In this document: positions 59,785 to 64,000 of the stretch, in pieces
How the letters are laid out: the number at the start of each line of letters is the position of its first letter
Position numbering within the stretch: the stretch's first letter is position 1
Assembly (NCBI GenBank): GCA_018389105.1
Contig: JACATO010000648.1
Span: 1,674,001-1,738,000 of the forward strand
Origin: Nautilus pompilius
Lineage: Eukaryota > Mollusca > Cephalopoda > Nautilida > Nautilidae
DNA: 64,000 nucleotides
Direction: 5' to 3'
Position numbers and translations under genes: made by a program
Notes under the pieces: generated by a model
The model's database searches: none
Seen by the model: only the letters and a program-made list of their open reading frames with translations
What the model was told of the DNA's origin: nothing

Positions 59785-61207
59785 AATGAAACTTTTTGTC
59801 TGCCATCGAGCAAAATGTGGGTGATCTTAGCTAAATTTTTTGTTATGATTTTAAATCTGAAGTTAGAAATTGGCTAGGACGTCAGGTTTTTGAGATATGC
59901 ATAAGGAGGAATTTCACCACTAACGCTACATTATGACTTATGTTATATGAACTATATAGAGCTTGAACAACAATATTTGGTATTCAAATGTTTCATGTTA
60001 AACATATTTGCCATGATCAGACAACAGATGCACCAGAAAGACTGATAAAAGCAGAATGGAAGATATGGAACACATTTAACTTACATAGTAGGTATATACC
60101 AAATGTTAAAAAATGTTTCAGACACTTGTTCTTGCGCTTATGCGAGGTATCCAGTCTCCCTTCGGAGGAACCAACAGTAATCACCCATCCTGTTTGGACT
60201 GAATTTGCCCTGATATCTACTTTGCATCACCTTTATGTCTTGGTGGAACCTTTCACCATGCTCATCACTGACAACCCATAGATTGGTTGGAAAAAAATTA
60301 AGATGTGAATGCAGAAAATGCATCTTTAGAGACATCCTGGCCCCCATTAGCTGATACGCCATTAGCATGTTTTCCACATAGTCAGCATAGTGCTCAGCTC
60401 TATATTTGCCAAGAGAGTTCTTTACAATTAAAATAAATGCTTCCCATGCTGCAGACTCCAGTGGGTTCAGCTTATTTTTTGAACCCATCATCACGCATGA
60501 GTTCATCAAATTTCAGGCCCCACAAAAATTTCTTCTTTGAGTGTAGCTTCACTTTTGTCAGCACCAAACTTCTCTCTTAGGTACTTGAAGCCATCACCAT
60601 CTTTATCCATGTCTTTGACAAATTTTTTCATAGGCCAAGTTTGATATGAAGTGGCAGAAGGTAGACATTCTGAGGGTCTACCAATGGTATATGTAGCACA
60701 TTGTACCTGCCAACTATAGGTTCCTGTCGCATAGGCCAGTCTTTTCAAGTGTAATGGTTGGCATCATCACGGCTATTCCAAAGACACGTGTTTTGTGTAC
60801 CGTAACTGCAATCTGAGGAAGAGCAAAATAACTTTGAGATCACCACAAATTTTCCATTTATGATCCGAATAACTTGTCACTTTATAAAGGAGTTCCATCG
60901 ACTCATATGTCTCTTTCAAGCCAAATGCATGAGCTATAGGAACCAAAGGTTTTTGGTTATCATGATGTAACAGCACATCTTTAAGGCTTAGTTTCATATA
61001 GTCTATGAATAACCTCCATTCATCAGTCACATGCCATAACTGAAAAATGTGATATCCTAGAGCATAGCAGTTTTCAGATTTGAAATCAGCATGTGGAATA
61101 CAAAGTGAGCGTGATAGGGTTCCGGTGGAAAAATCATTGTTGTCCAGTGTAATAATCAACAACATTTTACTCAAAGGAAGATGGGAGAGTTGTATAATAG
61201 TTAGCTG
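59785..61207 (-). mobile_element. Insert of unknown mobile class inside Tc1 copy B
   Basis: This segment interrupts the alignment of Tc1 copies A and B. The two edges carry similar words, ACATTGGACAACGA at 59771-59784 and ACAATAGCTACAA at 61208-61220. Both correspond to the same short stretch of the Tc1 sequence, so they may be a decayed target-site duplication. No terminal inverted repeats or poly-A were recognised. The insert holds the protein remnant listed separately. The class of element that moved is unknown. Confidence 0.5.
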
Positions 61208-61228
61208 ACAATAGCTACAATAAATCAT
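60138..61228 (-). pseudogene. Remnant of a widely amplified uncharacterised protein family
   Basis: Three minus-strand pieces follow each other in the order known for this family. The first has VTDEWRLFIDYMKLSLKDVL (usual DTEEWRLFIDSSKRSLKxVL) and a later KWKICGDLKV. The second has MKKFVKDMDKDGDGFKYLRE then KFGADKSEATLKEEIFVGPE. The third has LNPLESAAWEAFILIVKNSL, MLMAYQLMGARMSLKMHFLH, SDEHGERFHQDIK and RYQGKFSPNRMGDYCWFLRR. The family occurs in many copies in arthropod, cnidarian and molluscan genomes, and its function is unknown as far as I know. This copy is broken between the pieces. Confidence 0.7.
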
Positions 61229-61829
61229 AGGGTTGGATCAATACAAGAGTTGGCCTGTATATCAACCAAGAGTGTTAGAGATTTACATAAAATCGAAAGT
61301 ATACTGACTGCCTACAGGTACAGGCAGGTTTTCAAACCTCATCTATTCCCTTAAGACAACATCTCATTGGGTAGGGATTCATCTTCCAACATGACAATAA
61401 CCCCAGGCATGCAGCCAATGTGGTGAAAAACTATCTGTATCATAAAAAGGCTGATAGATCATTTACCAAGATGCCTTGGCCTGCACAAATTCTTGATATG
61501 AACATCATTGAGGCTATATGGGATTATATGGCTACTGACTAAGAAAGTCAAACAGTAACCAAACACCTTGGATGAATTGTGGAAAGTGCAACAGGATATT
61601 TGGAACAACATTCCAGTCATACATTGATAACCTGTATGGGAAAATGAAAACAAGGTGTCATGCTCTGTTAAAGCAAATGGCTCAAATACAAATACACTGT
61701 ACAACATATCTTTTTGTATATTTTCTGTAATAATACATGGTGTATTTATTATATACGTCTCTCAGTAGCAATTCCTCAAAATTTGTGCATATCCTGTGCC
61801 TTTCCATAATTAACTCTACTGGAACACAT

Positions 61830-63120
61830 TACTAAATTTCCTGAACCACTTGCATGACTTGATATCAGAAAAGATTTTGCTTGTAACAGAAATGTTAATG
61901 AGCAAAACAACAAATAGCTTTGGGAAAAAAAATAAAAAATTGATAAATACTTCTTCATGCATTTTTGTCCTCCTTGAGGAGGAGGAAGAGCAGGGTTGCA
62001 TAAGCTCTGATGGCTCCTTTCCTGTTTGAATAAGCTAAACCAGAACCAAGCCGTGCTCTCAGAAAAAGAAATACCTGTGCAGAGTGAAAACTGCAATGCT
62101 GGCAATCAAGGAACAGCTTCCTTTCTATCTATTATTCTCCTCATTTAAACTGCAATGAAAACTGGTGCACAAAATCTTTTACTTTGAAGCAAGTGGTTAA
62201 TATATATTTAGTATTATTAACTTTATTTTAAAGTTGTCTTCTTTTTTTTTTTTCTTTCCAGGAACTTATCCTACTGAAGAATGGTTAAATTAAACAAAGT
62301 GATTGGACCTAATCTGTTTCTGCTTATTTTGAGAGAAAAAAAAAACAACAACAGAATATACATTTCCAAGTTAAAGTAGTAAGGAGAAAACAAAATAAAA
62401 CTTATAAAATTCTGTTGTGAAAGTAAACTAAAATAAAAAACAGTTCTTAACTTAATTTTGAAAGTGCTGAAGTGGAACATGATAATGAAAATTTCAGTTT
62501 TTCCGATGTTAGGAGATGAAGTTGAATCAGTAATAGCAGAAACTGTTATGCCAACAATTCTGATGTTAGCAACAACGATTAGCTTCAAGGAGATGGACTC
62601 AAGGTCGCAGCCAGACTGTCCATCGGCCATGCAAAAAAAATATTTCAAATTAAGCATTTGTTTTCATAATGAGTTTTATTTGAAATATTTTTTTTTCCAA
62701 ATGATTATAAAGATTTTAACTTTTATGTTCAAAAGACAAAGAGAATTAATTAAAAAATAAGGAAAGATTAGCAAAACAATCAAAAAGAGACAAAAACAGC
62801 AATGAGGTTGCAAAATAGTTTAAAAGAAACAAAAAGAGAGAGAAGTGTATGCTGTATGTTATTCTAAGTTTACTGTCCATAGATCTGCTATGAAAAGTCA
62901 ACTCACAAACAAATAGCATTGCAATATTGAGGAAGAAATAGAATAAATAGTTCCTCATTACAATTTCACTCTTGACCACAAAGATCTTCATTGGTGAAGC
63001 TTTCTCATTGAACCATTTTGAAAATAAACAAATAAGGATTTAAAAAATATAAAGAAAAATTCTAACTAGCATAAATGTAGAAATGCAATACAACTGAAAT
63101 CATTAGAAGTGTAGCATCAT
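61830..63120. other. AT-rich sequence with unassigned open region
   Basis: At 62458-62657 both strands are open for 65-100 codons and the sequence is more complex than its flanks (minus strand MADGQSGCDLESISLKLIVV, plus strand DEVESVIAETVMPTILMLAT). Neither product is recognised. A minus-strand ATG frame at 62991 begins MKIFVVKSEIVMRNYLFYFF with a donor-like GTGAGT near 62911, which could be a signal-anchor exon or chance. Confidence 0.25.
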
Positions 63121-63123
63121 GGT

Positions 63124-63240
63124 CATCAGTCAGGTTTCTCTTGCTCGTCTGTACCAGCCTGATTGTCTGGGTTTTCTCCACCCTAATAACCAAATGGTCC
63201 ATTGTATTCTTTTATCCTTCTTGGTAAGCATGTCCTGACT
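63124..63240 (+). repeat. Dispersed repeat fragment (pair member 2 of 43 kb/63 kb pair)
   Basis: TTTCTCTTGCTCGTCTGTAC then CAGCCTG, with TTCTTTTATCCTTCTTGGTA further on, aligns in order with 43340-43500. Confidence 0.45.
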
Positions 63241-63339
63241 TCTGAGGCCTACAAACATCTCACAGCAGTGAGCTAGAAGGTGGAAGGTGTAGAGCATCAA
63301 CCTTTGTGACCAAGCAAGTTACCCGCTAGCAAAAACATA

Positions 63340-63530
63340 CCTGCAAGACCTCTTCCACATGTACTTAAAAAATACTAGAACTCTTCATTTTTAAATGTGG
63401 GAAGAAACCACCAGAGAGCCTAGAGGAAACCAACATGGACTGAGCCAGTCTCGAATGTAAGTCAAACTTGAGCCCACAACTATGGCAAATCAGTTGTCTA
63501 CCACTGGACCTCTGCCTTCCCTTCCCCCAT
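63340..63530 (-). mobile_element. SINE copy with tRNA-like head, ATG-tail family
   Basis: Minus strand: GGTCCAGTGGTAGACAACTG (A-box region, about 63492-63511) and GTGGGCTCAAGTTTGACTTA (B-box region). Then the best-preserved body here: TTGGTTTCCTCTAGGCTCTC, GGTTTCTTCCCACATTTAAA and AAATGAAGAGTTCTAGTA at about 63374-63391. Downstream it runs into the other dispersed repeat, so the 3-prime border is uncertain. Confidence 0.65.
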
Positions 63531-63539
63531 GTTATGAAT

Positions 63540-64000
63540 CTTCCTACAACAGCAGCCAAAAATCATTAAAAACAATGCCATTCTTTGAAAATGTATTTAG
63601 TGAATGATTAAAACAAAACTAAGCTCAAATGAAAGATGATTCAAGATTGATTTAAGTTTCATGTTTTAAAATTTTTATTTGGTGACACACTACAACAATT
63701 GGCATAATTTTTAAAGCTGTGCCATGACGAACCTGACAGTCATACACAACAAAGAAAACAAACTGCTTCCAAAGATTTAAATCTCATTCCATGAACTATT
63801 AGCTAAGGGTTATTAAGATTAAAAAACTAACAGCAAATTGTAGAGGAAACTTCTTAAGTATTAGAAGAATATGAATTTTTTTCTGACATTTCATGGGATA
63901 ATCCAAAACTTTCCAACTATTTTTTTTAGTAGTAATACTATATTTATGTTTAAAAACTGATACTGAGTTATGCTGTCAGCAGTGAAACAACTACTTCCTT
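63540..64000. other. AT-rich sequence without assigned gene
   Basis: No recognised feature to the end of the window. Confidence 0.35.

Larger units (their letters stand above)
59380..61810 (+). mobile_element. Tc1-like transposon, copy B, split by an insertion
   Basis: The left part (59380-59784) aligns with 31.95-32.34 kb of copy A (for example GAAAGCTCAAACTCTCCAAA against GAAAGCCAAAACTCTCCAAA). The right part (61208-61810) aligns from 32.34 kb onward: TTACATAAAATCGAAAGTAT, then GACTGCCTACAGGTACAGGC, the decayed TIFQHDNNPRHAANVVKNYL segment and the same 3-prime tail TTTGTGCATATCCTGTG. The middle, about 1.4 kb, is foreign and carries a minus-strand protein remnant. Both arms are heavily mutated. 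Confidence 0.75.

Noticed and set aside
62240-62300. Plus-strand acceptor CTTTTTTTTTTTTTCTTTCCAG
   Set aside because: The frame after it closes after a few codons in the simplest reading and no partner exon was seen.
1-64000. CRISPR arrays, operons, rRNA genes
   Set aside because: The sequence is eukaryotic in character. The only regularly spaced repeats are microsatellites and the single 82 bp tandem duplication, and no rRNA sequence was seen.

Overview
This is an AT-rich metazoan nuclear window with long A/T runs, dense dinucleotide microsatellites, tRNA-derived SINEs and many decayed DNA transposons. No long host reading frame is visible. The mixture suggests an invertebrate, perhaps a mollusc or other lophotrochozoan. 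That is inferred from general character, not from a diagnostic gene. The stretch reads as gene-poor intergenic DNA or very long introns.

The recognisable content is mostly mobile DNA. At least seven Tc1-like transposase fossils lie in both orientations (about 0.5-1.1, 1.4-1.9, 21.8-22.5, 22.9-23.8, 29.8-30.5, 31.9-33.0 and 59.4-61.8 kb). The last one is split by a 1.4 kb insert carrying, on the minus strand, a broken member of a widely amplified uncharacterised protein family. A nearly full-length mariner (57287-58580) sits inside a (TA)n microsatellite. There is also a 0.5 kb pogo-like remnant (25754-26252), a MULE-type transposase fossil (26.8-27.6 kb) and a possible non-LTR retrotransposon remnant (about 51.5-51.9 kb). 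SINEs include one 335 bp copy with a 13 bp target duplication (5129-5463) and a second family of at least seven old copies sharing a body motif and, in some copies, an ATG/GAT-repeat tail.

Host signal is limited to small possible exons on the minus strand. Five (50479-50530, 45903-45933, 45653-45713, 44454-44560, 33257-33326) have splice-site-like borders and reading phases that can be joined in order, and they would encode hydrophobic, membrane-like sequence. A further pair (21266-21339 and 18556-18743) is phase-compatible, and its second member looks like the start of a C-type-lectin-like domain. In AT-rich DNA such pairs also arise by chance, so all are offered as hypotheses.

Several blocks of higher sequence complexity (for example 14.4-14.8, 18.8-19.0, 46.4-46.7, 49.7-49.9 and 56.8-57.1 kb) look like candidate conserved non-coding elements or enhancers. 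A recent exact 82 bp tandem duplication lies at 41872-42036. The rest is unannotated AT-rich sequence and microsatellites.
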